A stretch of 64,000 nt of DNA, taken from assembly GCA_023228945.1 (NCBI GenBank), contig JALOAI010000015.1:62001-126000 (forward strand). The letters run 5' to 3'. A program made the position numbers and the translations under genes. The stretch is from Pigmentiphaga sp. (GTDB taxonomy: Bacteria; Pseudomonadota; Gammaproteobacteria; Burkholderiales; Burkholderiaceae_B). The notes below the pieces were generated by a model that worked only from the letters and a program-made list of their open reading frames with translations, was not told where the DNA came from and did not search any database. Positions 1 through 7,576 of the stretch are shown here, one piece after another (position 1 is the stretch's first letter; each line of letters starts with the position of its first letter).

Positions 1-32
1 GAGAATTCCGCGCCGCTGGCGGGGCAGCGGCC

Positions 33-46
33 TTGATCCGCGTCAA
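33..46 (+). promoter_or_regulatory. FNR/ANR-like box upstream of uspA
   Basis: The sequence TTGATCCGCGTCAA matches the FNR/ANR dyad TTGAT-N4-ATCAA at 9 of 10 defined bases. It lies about 100 bp upstream of the universal stress protein start, a workable place for an activator site. Universal stress protein genes are often controlled by oxygen-sensing FNR-family regulators. Binding is inferred from the match only. Confidence 0.6.
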
Positions 47-148
47 ATCCCCGCGACACCACGCTGGCTAAGGGATGACTCGTCTTCATCCCGCCCGCAT
101 TCGATGGTAAAAACAAAACAATCATCTGACAGCCACCCAGGAGGCCGC

Positions 149-634
149 ATGTTCAAGAAGGTTCTCATTCCCACCGACGGCTCCCCGCTGTCAGTGCAAT
201 CCGCCAACGCCGGCATTCTGTTCGCCAAATCGGTCCATGCCGAAGTCGTGGCGCTGCATGTCACCCAACCCTTTGCCGCCACCATCGGTTTCGATGGCAT
301 GGCCGCGGCCTACGCGATCACCGATGAGTCCTACGAAAAAGCCGCCGCCGAGCAAGCGGCCGAGTACCTGAGCGCCATCCTCGACCGCGCCGCCACCGCG
401 GGCGTCAAGGCCGAATCCTGCTCCGTGTCGAACTTCAACGTAGCCGACGGCATCGTCCAGGCCGCGCAGGAGAATCACTGCGACCTGATCTTCATCGGCA
501 GCCACGGCCGCAGCGGCCTCTCGCGCCTGTTGCTGGGCAGCGTCACCGCCAAGGTGCTCTCGCTGTCGCACACCGCGGTTCTGGTGTATCGCGTGAAGGA
601 AGAAAAAGACAAAGACCATCATCACAAAGGTTGA
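149..634 (+). CDS. Universal stress protein, UspA family
   Basis: This is a 161-residue single-domain cytoplasmic universal stress protein. It opens with the family signature MFKKVLIPTDGS, in which the Asp binds nucleotide. Near the C-terminus it has the ATP-binding loop GSHGRSGLSRLLLGSVT, the G-x2-G-x9-G(S/T) pattern of ATP-binding Usp proteins. The start at 149 is chosen because an AGGAGG ribosome site sits just upstream; an in-frame ATG at 104 lacks one and would precede the conserved start. The His-rich tail KDKDHHHKG is unusual but short. It is monocistronic, with a likely anaerobic-type promoter element upstream and a terminator downstream. Its exact role (stress or low-oxygen survival) is inferred from the family. 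Confidence 0.9.
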   Translation: MFKKVLIPTDGSPLSVQSANAGILFAKSVHAEVVALHVTQPFAATIGFDGMAAAYAITDESYEKAAAEQAAEYLSAILDRAATAGVKAESCSVSNFNVADGIVQAAQENHCDLIFIGSHGRSGLSRLLLGSVTAKVLSLSHTAVLVYRVKEEKDKDHHHKG

Positions 635-642
635 TGCCCCTT

Positions 643-672
643 AAGGCCGGCGCCCCTCAGGCCCGGCCTTTT
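643..672 (+). terminator. Intrinsic terminator after uspA
   Basis: A perfect 8-bp stem (AAGGCCGG / CCGGCCTT) with a 12-nt loop begins 9 bp after the uspA stop and ends in a short T-run. It also sits just beyond the 3' end of the convergent yncE-like gene and may serve both. Confidence 0.7.
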
Positions 673-677
673 CCGCT

Positions 678-1835
678 TCAGGGCAGATCGATTCTCACCA
701 CGCTATCCAGGGCGTCTTTACGCCAGAATGGATGCTTGTCGCCATGCGGCGCCTTGACCGTGACATACAGTGTGTCGCCGTCGGGTGACAGCGCCAGGCT
801 GTTGGGATGGGCGGGCAGATCCACGGTGCGCTGAACCGCGTAGGTATCAGCATCGATAAAGGTCACCGCGCCAGTGCCGCCGGGCCGATCCCGCGACACG
901 CCGCGCTGTGTCGTATAGAGCTCGTTGCGCTCGGGGTTGAAAACAACATCCAGTAATCCGGCCCCTTCGATCGGAATCTGCCGGATCAGCTCGCCCGATG
1001 CCGTATTGAACACATACACCTGGTTGCTGTTGGCGTCGGTGCTGAACAGACGCTGGCCCTTGGCGTCCAGCGCGGCATTGATGAAGAAATGCCGCGAGCC
1101 TTCTTTGGTATTGGCGGTGCTGTCGCCGGTGGAAAAGCGGCCGACGATTTCGCCCGCATCCGGATCGATCACCAGGATCTCGTTGATGCCGCCCTGGCTC
1201 ACATACAGGCGATTGGCGTCTTCGTCGTAGGCGGCGCCCGCCGTCCAGATGCCGTCGCTGGTGATGGTATGCGTCAGTGTATTGGTGTTGCCATCCACGA
1301 CCCACACCAGGCCGGGCTGGCCGGGGCTGGTCACGAAAATGCGATTGTTTTTCTCGTCGACGATAACCTTGCGAGTATGGGGCACCGATTCCTCGCCCTT
1401 CGCATTCCGAACCGGGACCGCCAGCGGGATCACGCCCCTGACCGTCCCGCTGACGGCATCCACCACAGTGATGGAACCGTCCAGCGTATTGCCCACGTAT
1501 AAAGTACCGGTTGCATGGTTCAACCCCAGGGCGAAGGACCGTTGCGGCACCTGTATGGTTTGCAAGGTCTGGAGCGTGCGAGCATCGAGGCGATGGATGA
1601 AGCCGGCGTTCTGCGGTTCGAAACCGTTGATGGTGGCCACGAAAACCGAGTTACCGTCGGCCGCTGCGGCCACCTCGTAAACGCCTTGGAAAGCGTCCTG
1701 CCTCAGCAACGGCGCCGAGGCGATGGAAAGGGCTTCTGCCACAACCTGGCTGGGAGCCGTCTGGCAACCTGCCAGCAAGAGTGCCGCGGCCGCCAAAGCC
1801 AGGAACCGTGCGGTAAACGAGACATGAGAAAACAT
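678..1835 (-). CDS. YncE-like beta-propeller lipoprotein
   Basis: The 385-residue product has a lipoprotein signal peptide ending in the lipobox LLAGC, so the mature protein should begin at Cys24 and be anchored in an envelope membrane. The rest is a chain of beta-propeller blades with repeated features such as VYVFNTASGELI, IHRLDARTLQT and LALSPDGDTLYVTV, as in YncE/YVTN-family seven-bladed propellers. E. coli YncE is an iron-regulated periplasmic propeller of uncertain function. The Fur-like box upstream of this gene fits that family pattern. It is a single gene, convergent with uspA. Ligand and partner are unknown; no TonB receptor gene lies next to it. Confidence 0.75.
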   Translation of the reverse strand: MFSHVSFTARFLALAAAALLLAGCQTAPSQVVAEALSIASAPLLRQDAFQGVYEVAAAADGNSVFVATINGFEPQNAGFIHRLDARTLQTLQTIQVPQRSFALGLNHATGTLYVGNTLDGSITVVDAVSGTVRGVIPLAVPVRNAKGEESVPHTRKVIVDEKNNRIFVTSPGQPGLVWVVDGNTNTLTHTITSDGIWTAGAAYDEDANRLYVSQGGINEILVIDPDAGEIVGRFSTGDSTANTKEGSRHFFINAALDAKGQRLFSTDANSNQVYVFNTASGELIRQIPIEGAGLLDVVFNPERNELYTTQRGVSRDRPGGTGAVTFIDADTYAVQRTVDLPAHPNSLALSPDGDTLYVTVKAPHGDKHPFWRKDALDSVVRIDLP

Positions 1836-1888
1836 GGATGCTCCAGGTGGACGGCCGGCAGATCATGGGCGGCCAATTCACCATATTA

Positions 1889-1905
1889 GCAATCATTCTC
1901 ATTAC
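1889..1905 (-). promoter_or_regulatory. Fur-like box upstream of yncE homologue
   Basis: On the minus strand this reads GTAATGAGAATGATTGC. It matches the core of the Fur consensus (ATAATGATAATCATTAT) at 12 of 17 positions, including AATGA-N-AAT-N-ATT. It lies about 55-70 bp upstream of the lipoprotein start, where repression by iron-loaded Fur would be expected. Confidence 0.6.
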
Positions 1906-1916
1906 AGAAAAGAAGT

Positions 1917-2924
1917 TTAAGGCAGGAGCACGATCGACCCGGCGAGCCGGCCGGTCTCGGCGGCGCGATGCGCCTGCGCGGCTTCGGCCAAGGGGTACGT
2001 AGCGGCGATCTCGATCTGCAACGCCCCGGTGCGCACCAGCTCGAATAACTCGCCGCAGGCGCTGCGCAATGTGGCGGGCGTGTTGGCATGCCAGCCGAAG
2101 CCGGGTCGGTAAAGGGCGAAATAGCCTTTTTGCGCCAGCAGCATGACGTTGAAAGGCGGCACAGGGCCCGAGGCATTGCCGTAATTGATCATCGCACCGA
2201 AAGGCCTGAGGCAATCGAATGACGGCAGGAAAGTATCCTTGCCAACGCCATCGAGCACGGCGGCGACTCCTTCTGGCACCAAGCGGCGCACCGCGGGGAC
2301 GAAGTCCTCCTGCCGATACAGAATGGTGTGGTCGCACCCTCGGCGCCGGGCCAGCTCGGCCTTTTCCGGGCTGCCGACCGTGCCGATCACGGTGGCGCCC
2401 AGGTGTTTGTACCATTGGGCAAGAATACTGCCGACGCCGCTTGCGGCGGCGTGAATGAGAACCGCGTCGCCGGGCGATGGCCGGAAACACCGGTGCACCA
2501 TGCCCGACGCCGTCAGACCCTTGAGCAGCATGCCGGCGGCCTGCTGATCGGTGATCCAGTCGGGCACTTTGACCAGATGGGTGGCCAGCACATTGCGCGC
2601 CTGAGCGTAGGCGCCCGTGTTCTCGAAGAACATACCCCCCACCCCGGCATAGGCTACCCGCTCGCCCGGCGTGAAGCCCTCCACCCCGCTCCCCACCGCC
2701 TCCACCACGCCAGCGGCTTCGTTGCCCAGAACGATGGGAAACGCCGGCCCATCGCCGAGGTAGAAGCCACCGCTACGTACATTGATATCGGAGAAGTTCA
2801 GGCCGATGGCGGTATGCCGGACTTGCACTTCGTTCGCCGCTGGCGGCGGCAGCTCGAGGTCGAGCGACTCGAGAACCTCGGGGCCGCCGTGGCGGGAAAT
2901 GGCGATGGCTTTGATGAGGGGCAT
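1917..2924 (-). CDS. Zinc-free quinone oxidoreductase / MDR-family alcohol dehydrogenase
   Basis: The 335-residue protein belongs to the NADPH:quinone oxidoreductase branch of the medium-chain dehydrogenase/reductase superfamily. The N-terminal GroES-like domain carries the family start (AIAISRHGGPEVLE) and LNFSDINVRSG. The Rossmann domain has the nucleotide loop AAASGVGSILAQW. The catalytic and structural zinc ligands of true alcohol dehydrogenases are absent. It probably reduces a quinone or an alpha,beta-unsaturated carbonyl with NADPH in the cytoplasm. It is the last gene of the minus-strand run VOC protein, FAH-family enzyme, Bug receptor, oxidoreductase, 45 bp after the Bug gene. The substrate cannot be told from sequence. 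Confidence 0.8.
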   Translation of the reverse strand: MPLIKAIAISRHGGPEVLESLDLELPPPAANEVQVRHTAIGLNFSDINVRSGGFYLGDGPAFPIVLGNEAAGVVEAVGSGVEGFTPGERVAYAGVGGMFFENTGAYAQARNVLATHLVKVPDWITDQQAAGMLLKGLTASGMVHRCFRPSPGDAVLIHAAASGVGSILAQWYKHLGATVIGTVGSPEKAELARRRGCDHTILYRQEDFVPAVRRLVPEGVAAVLDGVGKDTFLPSFDCLRPFGAMINYGNASGPVPPFNVMLLAQKGYFALYRPGFGWHANTPATLRSACGELFELVRTGALQIEIAATYPLAEAAQAHRAAETGRLAGSIVLLP

Positions 2925-2969
2925 GATGGTGGCCAGATGGAGATCGTTGGCTTGCGATGGAGTCCGTGG

Positions 2970-3944
2970 TTAATTCAGGGCAATGTTCGCATCCCTGGCC
3001 ACATGGTTCCAGCGATCGACCTCACGATCGATGAACGCCTTCATATCGGCTGCCCCCAGGCTGTACGGCTCGCTGCCATACTGGCGCACTTGGCTGGCGA
3101 AGGCCGGGGTTTTGACGATCTCCGCAAGCTCACGTTCCAGGCGCTCGCGAACTGCCGCCGGCGTGGCCGCCGGAACGGCTAGACCAGTCCAGGAGGTGAC
3201 ATCGAAACCCGGCAGCGTCTCGGACAGCGCCGGCACATTGGGCAGGGTCGGCCAGCGCTCGGCCGAAGACACTGCCAAGGCCCGCACCTGGCCGGATTGG
3301 ATCTGGCCCATCAAAGCCGTCAGGCTGTCGACAACGACGTCCAGGCGTCCACCGATCAGGTCCGTGAGGGGGCCGGCGGATCCGGTATATGGCACATTCG
3401 TCCAGCGGATGTCGGCCGTGTTGGCAAACAACTCGCCTGTCAGGTGCTGCGTGGTGCCGCCGATGGCCCCGAAGGTCAGGGTGCCGGGCTTCTGTCGAGC
3501 GGCTTCGATCAGGGATTGGATGTCTTTGTAGGGGCTGTCGGCGCCAACGACAAACACCACGGGAAAGCTCGAGAGCATTCCCACCGGAACCAGGTCGCGG
3601 CGTAGATCGTAGGAAAGCTTGGAGTTCAACGCCGCCTGGACGCTGACGCCGGCGTTCAGCGTAGCAAGCGTATAACCGTCGGGCGCGGAGCCCGCCACGG
3701 CAGCCATCGCGATATTCTGGCCACCTCCCGGCCTGGCTTCGACAACTACGCTTTGTCCCAATCGCTCGCCCAGCGGCCCCGCTGCGCTTCGCGACATCAA
3801 GTCGGCATTGCCGCCCGCCCCACCGCCGTGGATGATCCGCAGCGCACGCTCGGGATAGGTTTGGCTCCATGCCGTGCCAAACGAGACGGCCGTAGCGAAA
3901 GCCAGGCCGGCGGTGGCCAGGTACTTGGTCATTGATCGTGTCAT
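2970..3944 (-). CDS. Bug-family periplasmic solute receptor
   Basis: The 324-residue tripartite tricarboxylate transporter (TctC/Bug) receptor has a Sec signal peptide ending near AWSQ. The mature part begins with the classic YPERALRIIHGGGAGGNADL, the first ligand-binding loop of Bug proteins, followed by VVEARPGGGQNIA and PDGYTLATL. Bug proteins bind small carboxylates or aromatic acids in the periplasm. GGAG 8-9 nt upstream supports the start at 3944. No TctA/TctB membrane genes lie nearby, so it is an orphan receptor, as is common in Bordetella. Its place between an FAH-family hydrolase gene and an oxidoreductase gene suggests that its ligand feeds this small catabolic operon. Confidence 0.88.
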   Translation of the reverse strand: MTRSMTKYLATAGLAFATAVSFGTAWSQTYPERALRIIHGGGAGGNADLMSRSAAGPLGERLGQSVVVEARPGGGQNIAMAAVAGSAPDGYTLATLNAGVSVQAALNSKLSYDLRRDLVPVGMLSSFPVVFVVGADSPYKDIQSLIEAARQKPGTLTFGAIGGTTQHLTGELFANTADIRWTNVPYTGSAGPLTDLIGGRLDVVVDSLTALMGQIQSGQVRALAVSSAERWPTLPNVPALSETLPGFDVTSWTGLAVPAATPAAVRERLERELAEIVKTPAFASQVRQYGSEPYSLGAADMKAFIDREVDRWNHVARDANIALN

Positions 3945-3991
3945 TGTGTCTGTCTCCGTTGAACCGACTTGTGTTTATGCGATGCCGGGCC

Positions 3992-4984
3992 TCACTCGGC
4001 CGGCCTCATCAAACGTTGCTTGATCGTCCCAAAAATCGATTTGCCGTCGTTGTCGAACATATCAAGCTCGACTTCGTCGCCATAGCTGAGATAGGGCGTT
4101 CTCGGCTCGCCATCCTCCAGCTGCTCGCGTGCGCGCTGCTCGGCGATGCAGCCGCTGCCACGGCTGCGGTCCTTGTTGGCCAAGGTGCCCGCACCCAGTA
4201 AGGAACCAGCCACCAGCGTGCGCGTATGGGCTGCGTGTTCTATCAGATCCGGATAGTCGAAAACGACATCCTGGCCCGGATCCAGCTCGCCCAGGCGCTC
4301 GCCGCGCACCAGGATGCGGTAGTTGCCGCCCGTGAGCATCCTGCCGTCCCAGAGCGGACCCAGCTCGTCCGGCGTTACCACGAATGGACCCATCGAGCTT
4401 TCCGACTTGCTCTGCAGGAAGCCGAATCCACGCGCCAGTTCCGGCGCCACCAAATGGCGCAGCGACACGTCGTTCAACAGGCCAAGCAGTTTGATATACG
4501 GTGCTGCGTTGGCCTTGGAGGTGCCCGCCGGCACATCCGAGGTGATGGCGACGATCTCGGCTTCCAGGTCTACCCCGAACGCATCATCCGCCGACAGCCG
4601 GATAGGATCGTGCGCGGCCATCATGGGACTTGCCACGGCCTGGTACATCAGAGGCTTCTCGAAGAAGTCCGCCGGGAGCGTGGCCCCCCTCGCCTTCCGG
4701 ATGACCGAGATATGTTCCGGATAACAAGCGGCGTCGTAGAAAGCGAAGGCTCGTGGTAGCGGCGCGGCCAGCTTGCTGGTGTCGATGTCGAACATCCCCG
4801 GGCAATCGCCCCGTTCGAGCCGATCCGACAACTCACGTAACAGGGGCTCGCAGTTTTCCCAATCGTCCAACGCCGCTTGCAGCGTAGCGGCGATGCCAGT
4901 TGCCCGTACACCATGCAGCCGTGCTTTATCCACCACCAACAAGGTGCCGTCCGGTCCGCCTTCTCTCAGCGTGGCAAGAATCAT
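3992..4984 (-). CDS. Fumarylacetoacetate hydrolase family protein
   Basis: This cytoplasmic 330-residue protein is an FAH-superfamily member (hydrolysis or decarboxylation of beta-keto/dienoate acids). The metal site includes the acidic segment GVDLEAEIVAITSDVP. C-terminal family features are FVVTPDELGPLW, DLIEHAAHTRTLVAGSLLGAGTL and YLSYGDEVEL. The N-terminal part (MILATLREGG onward) matches the extra N-terminal domain of longer fumarylacetoacetases. The start at 4984 was chosen over the ATG at 5080 because it begins the conserved sequence and lies 5 bp after the VOC stop. Next to a VOC-family gene, a role after aromatic ring cleavage (gentisate- or homogentisate-type) is plausible but not shown. 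Confidence 0.82.
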   Translation of the reverse strand: MILATLREGGPDGTLLVVDKARLHGVRATGIAATLQAALDDWENCEPLLRELSDRLERGDCPGMFDIDTSKLAAPLPRAFAFYDAACYPEHISVIRKARGATLPADFFEKPLMYQAVASPMMAAHDPIRLSADDAFGVDLEAEIVAITSDVPAGTSKANAAPYIKLLGLLNDVSLRHLVAPELARGFGFLQSKSESSMGPFVVTPDELGPLWDGRMLTGGNYRILVRGERLGELDPGQDVVFDYPDLIEHAAHTRTLVAGSLLGAGTLANKDRSRGSGCIAEQRAREQLEDGEPRTPYLSYGDEVELDMFDNDGKSIFGTIKQRLMRPAE

Positions 4985-4989
4985 GACGC

Positions 4990-5562
4990 TCAGACCTCTT
5001 CCACGTTGTCTTGTCGTTGATAACCTGTGCTGGCGCCAAACAGCGTGTGCCGCTGCGACCAATCGCGGGTTTTTTGCCACAACGCCAATACGGCGGGCGC
5101 TTCGTCTTCGAACGCTTTCATCCGTACCGGGTCGTGGCAGGTGCGAGCGGTGAGTTCAAGCCGATGACCCGACGGATCGAAGAAGTAAATCGATTCGATG
5201 AAATCATCGTGATTGGTCGGCCCGACGATTTCCAGTCCCTTTGCTTCCAGCTCGGCCTTGGCACGCATCAGGACGTCAACGCTTTCGACTTCAAAGGCAA
5301 AATGCTGAACCCAGTCGGGCGTATCAGGGTCGCGCCCCGACACCGTACCCGGCTCCTTGGGGCACTCGAAGAAGGCGATATTGCTGCCGTCTTCCATCTC
5401 AAAGAAGATGTGCAGATGAGGGCCATACTTGCCCGTCGAGGGTACGTGGTCTTCTCCCATGGCGTGCGAGAACTTGAGCCCGAGCATCTCGGTATAGAAC
5501 TTCACGGTTTCGCCCGCGTCCTCGCAGCGAAACGCGGCATGATGTAGTTTTTTGCAGAGCAT
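4990..5562 (-). CDS. VOC-superfamily (glyoxalase/extradiol dioxygenase-like) protein
   Basis: The 190-residue vicinal-oxygen-chelate protein starts KLHHAAFRCEDAGETVKFY, with the first metal His of the fold. It continues with the paired beta-alpha-beta segments HLHIFFEMED, VQHFAFEVESVD and SIYFFDPSGHRLELTAR, whose Glu is the usual last metal ligand. Such proteins are metal-dependent dioxygenases, lyases or isomerases. The start at 5562 has a GGAGG site about 6 nt upstream, and the family begins there. It is the first gene of the minus-strand catabolic operon, 5 bp before the FAH-family gene. A shared upstream motif (5713-5725) may control it. The exact reaction is undetermined. Confidence 0.78.
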   Translation of the reverse strand: MLCKKLHHAAFRCEDAGETVKFYTEMLGLKFSHAMGEDHVPSTGKYGPHLHIFFEMEDGSNIAFFECPKEPGTVSGRDPDTPDWVQHFAFEVESVDVLMRAKAELEAKGLEIVGPTNHDDFIESIYFFDPSGHRLELTARTCHDPVRMKAFEDEAPAVLALWQKTRDWSQRHTLFGASTGYQRQDNVEEV

Positions 5563-5712
5563 GGATGCCTCCAGTGGCGAGTTGACGGGCCGAGAGACGG
5601 GATGACACCGGTGATGTGCCATCTCCATCCTTGCCATCCGGAAGCCAGCACCTTGGCTTCACGGCATCCATGGTCGCCGAATGCCCTGCGGGCGCACAGT
5701 TGGATGATTACG

Positions 5713-5725
5713 CTAGGGTTTCCAC
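5713..5725 (-). promoter_or_regulatory. Shared CCTAG promoter motif, site A
   Basis: On the minus strand, reading toward the VOC-FAH operon, this is GTGGAAACCCTAG. It nearly repeats site B on the other side of the PAS-LuxR gene (GGGCAAACCCTAG at 6322-6334) and is oriented the same way to its target. It lies about 150 bp upstream of the VOC start codon. Inferred operator; the cognate regulator may be the LuxR protein between the two sites. Confidence 0.45.
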
Positions 5726-5735
5726 CAATCCGTGC

Positions 5736-6308
5736 TTAGTTGTGCCCGATGAGCCGCGCGATGAGCTCGTTGGAAGTACCCACGCCGAACTTGCGCATCA
5801 GCCGCGCGCGATGCGCCTCGACCGTGCGATAGCCGATCCCGAGCAGCTTGCCGATCTCTTTGCTGCTCTTGCCCAGCACGAGAAACTGCACGACCTCGCG
5901 TTCACGGGAAGTCAGTTGCGCGGTGACCGGCCGCTTTTGGGAGATATCCTCGAACACCCACACGGCGGCCGAAAACGGATCGGCGCGATCAATGGCCTGG
6001 CCGGACACCTGGCACCAGAACAACCGGCCGTCGGCACGCTTCATGATGCGCTCATCCGAGTAGAGCGCCTTGTCCCGCATGACCAACAAAGCCCGGTCTC
6101 CGGTGTGCTCAAACTCGCTCGTCGAGGGATAAAGGCAGGCGAGCGACTTCCCTTCCAAGGCTCCGGGCGCGTATCCGAACATGGCCGAGAAAGCCCGGTT
6201 ATGGGATTGCACCACGCGGCGCCGAGAGACCAGCAGACCCACGGGGGCCATATCGAAGGCCAATAGCAGGTCTTCCTGCACGTCGGACGGCAGCAATTGA
6301 ATGCTCAT
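5736..6308 (-). CDS. PAS-domain LuxR-family transcriptional regulator
   Basis: This 190-residue regulator has an N-terminal PAS domain (about residues 15-120; AFDMAPVGLLVSRRRVV, NRAFSAMFGYAPG and the PAC-like VWVFEDIS). A C-terminal LuxR helix-turn-helix follows (about 128-188; LTSREREVVQFLVLGKSSKE, TVEAHRARLMRKFGV). It lacks a receiver domain, so it probably senses a small molecule through PAS. The start at 6308 was preferred because the upstream 13 residues have no conserved look. It is transcribed away from the thiolase/CoA-ligase pair and lies downstream of the VOC operon promoter. The motif pair flanking it suggests that it activates both neighbouring units. Confidence 0.82.
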   Translation of the reverse strand: MSIQLLPSDVQEDLLLAFDMAPVGLLVSRRRVVQSHNRAFSAMFGYAPGALEGKSLACLYPSTSEFEHTGDRALLVMRDKALYSDERIMKRADGRLFWCQVSGQAIDRADPFSAAVWVFEDISQKRPVTAQLTSREREVVQFLVLGKSSKEIGKLLGIGYRTVEAHRARLMRKFGVGTSNELIARLIGHN

Positions 6309-6321
6309 TCTCGGACCCCTC

Positions 6322-6334
6322 GGGCAAACCCTAG
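6322..6334 (+). promoter_or_regulatory. Shared CCTAG promoter motif, site B
   Basis: The plus strand reads GGGCAAACCCTAG, pointing toward the thiolase gene, whose start is about 75 bp downstream. It shares the nine-base run AAACCCTAG minus one or two flanking differences with site A. It also lies just upstream of the PAS-LuxR start on the other strand and could give autoregulation. Confidence 0.45.
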
Positions 6335-6409
6335 TGTATTTGCACAACTACCAGCCGCAGCGCGGTGGCGCCACCATCACGACCTATCCACCTTTAACAA
6401 GGACACGAC

Positions 6410-7576
6410 ATGAGCGCCTCGATCGTGGGCTGGGCCCACCTCCCTTTCGGCCGCTTTGATAATCTTGATCTTGAGGATCTTATCGTACGCGCGGCCGGCG
6501 AAGCGCTTCAGAACGCCGAACTTGACGGCGCTTCCGTGGATGGCATCTGGCTGGGAAATCTGAACGGGGGTTTCAGCCCCGATATTTTTGCGTCGTCGCT
6601 GGCGCTGGGCGCTCATGCAGGCTTGCGCTGGAAGCCGGCCACGCGCCTGGAGAACGCCTGCGCCTCGGGCTCCGCCGCACTCTATGCCGCCTGCGATGCG
6701 ATCGAATCGGGTCGCGCCCATATTGCCCTGGTGATCGGCGCCGAAAAGATGACTGGTGTCAGCGGCGATGAAGTCACCCGCATCCTGGCTCAATGTGGAT
6801 ACTCGGGCGAGGCAGGAAACCCCCAGGGTGGTTTTCCCGGCATCTTTGGCCAAGTGACACGCGCCTACTTCGAGCGCTACGGCAATCACTCGAGCACCCT
6901 GGCCAAGATCGCAGCCAAGAACCACGCCAATGGCGTGGCCAATCCCTGGGCCCATATGCGGCGGGATCTCGGCTTCGAGTTCTGCAATACTGTATCCGAA
7001 AAAAATCCCTATATTTCAGAGCCGCTGCGCAAAACAGACTGTTCTTTGGTATCGGATGGCGCCGCGGCGCTGGTGTTGGCGAGCCAAGCAGCGGCAAGGA
7101 GCTTTGCTCGCACGGTGGCGTTTCGATCGCGGGTGCAGGTCAACGACCTTTTACCTCTGGCCAGCCGGGATGTCGTGGCGTTCGAAGGCCCTGCCCGCGC
7201 CTGGCAACGCGCCCTGGCCGACGCGGGTTGCGAGGTGAACGACCTTCACCTGGCGGAAGTGCATGATTGCTTCACGATCGCCGAACTGCTTTCGTACGAA
7301 GCGATGGGCCTGGCACCCGCCGGGCAAGGCCACCGCGCGATCGATAGCGGAATGGTCATGCGTGACGGCCCTCTTCCCGTCAACGCCTCGGGCGGCTTGA
7401 AGGCCAAGGGTCATCCCATTGGCGCCACCGGCGTTTCGCTTCATGCCGTGGCGGCCATGCAATTGTGCGGCGAAGCAGGCGGATTCCAGGTACCAGACGC
7501 CACGCTTGCCGGCGTCTTCAATATGGGCGGCGCCGCGGTCGCCAACTATGTCAGTATCCTCGAACGTACACGATGA
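6410..7576 (+). CDS. Thiolase, SCP-x/acetyl-CoA acetyltransferase-like
   Basis: The 388-residue protein is a thiolase-fold enzyme of the SCP-x/lipid-transfer branch. The nucleophilic Cys is Cys84 in ENACASGSAAL. The His motif is NASGGLKAKGHPIGATG near residue 330, with HDCFTIAEL before it. The C-terminal Cys-containing loop of degradative thiolases is replaced by FNMGGAAVANY, typical of this branch. It probably cleaves or forms a 3-ketoacyl-CoA. An AAGGA site precedes the ATG. Its stop overlaps the start of the following CoA ligase by four bases (ATGA), so the two are translationally coupled. Confidence 0.82.
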   Translation: MSASIVGWAHLPFGRFDNLDLEDLIVRAAGEALQNAELDGASVDGIWLGNLNGGFSPDIFASSLALGAHAGLRWKPATRLENACASGSAALYAACDAIESGRAHIALVIGAEKMTGVSGDEVTRILAQCGYSGEAGNPQGGFPGIFGQVTRAYFERYGNHSSTLAKIAAKNHANGVANPWAHMRRDLGFEFCNTVSEKNPYISEPLRKTDCSLVSDGAAALVLASQAAARSFARTVAFRSRVQVNDLLPLASRDVVAFEGPARAWQRALADAGCEVNDLHLAEVHDCFTIAELLSYEAMGLAPAGQGHRAIDSGMVMRDGPLPVNASGGLKAKGHPIGATGVSLHAVAAMQLCGEAGGFQVPDATLAGVFNMGGAAVANYVSILERTR

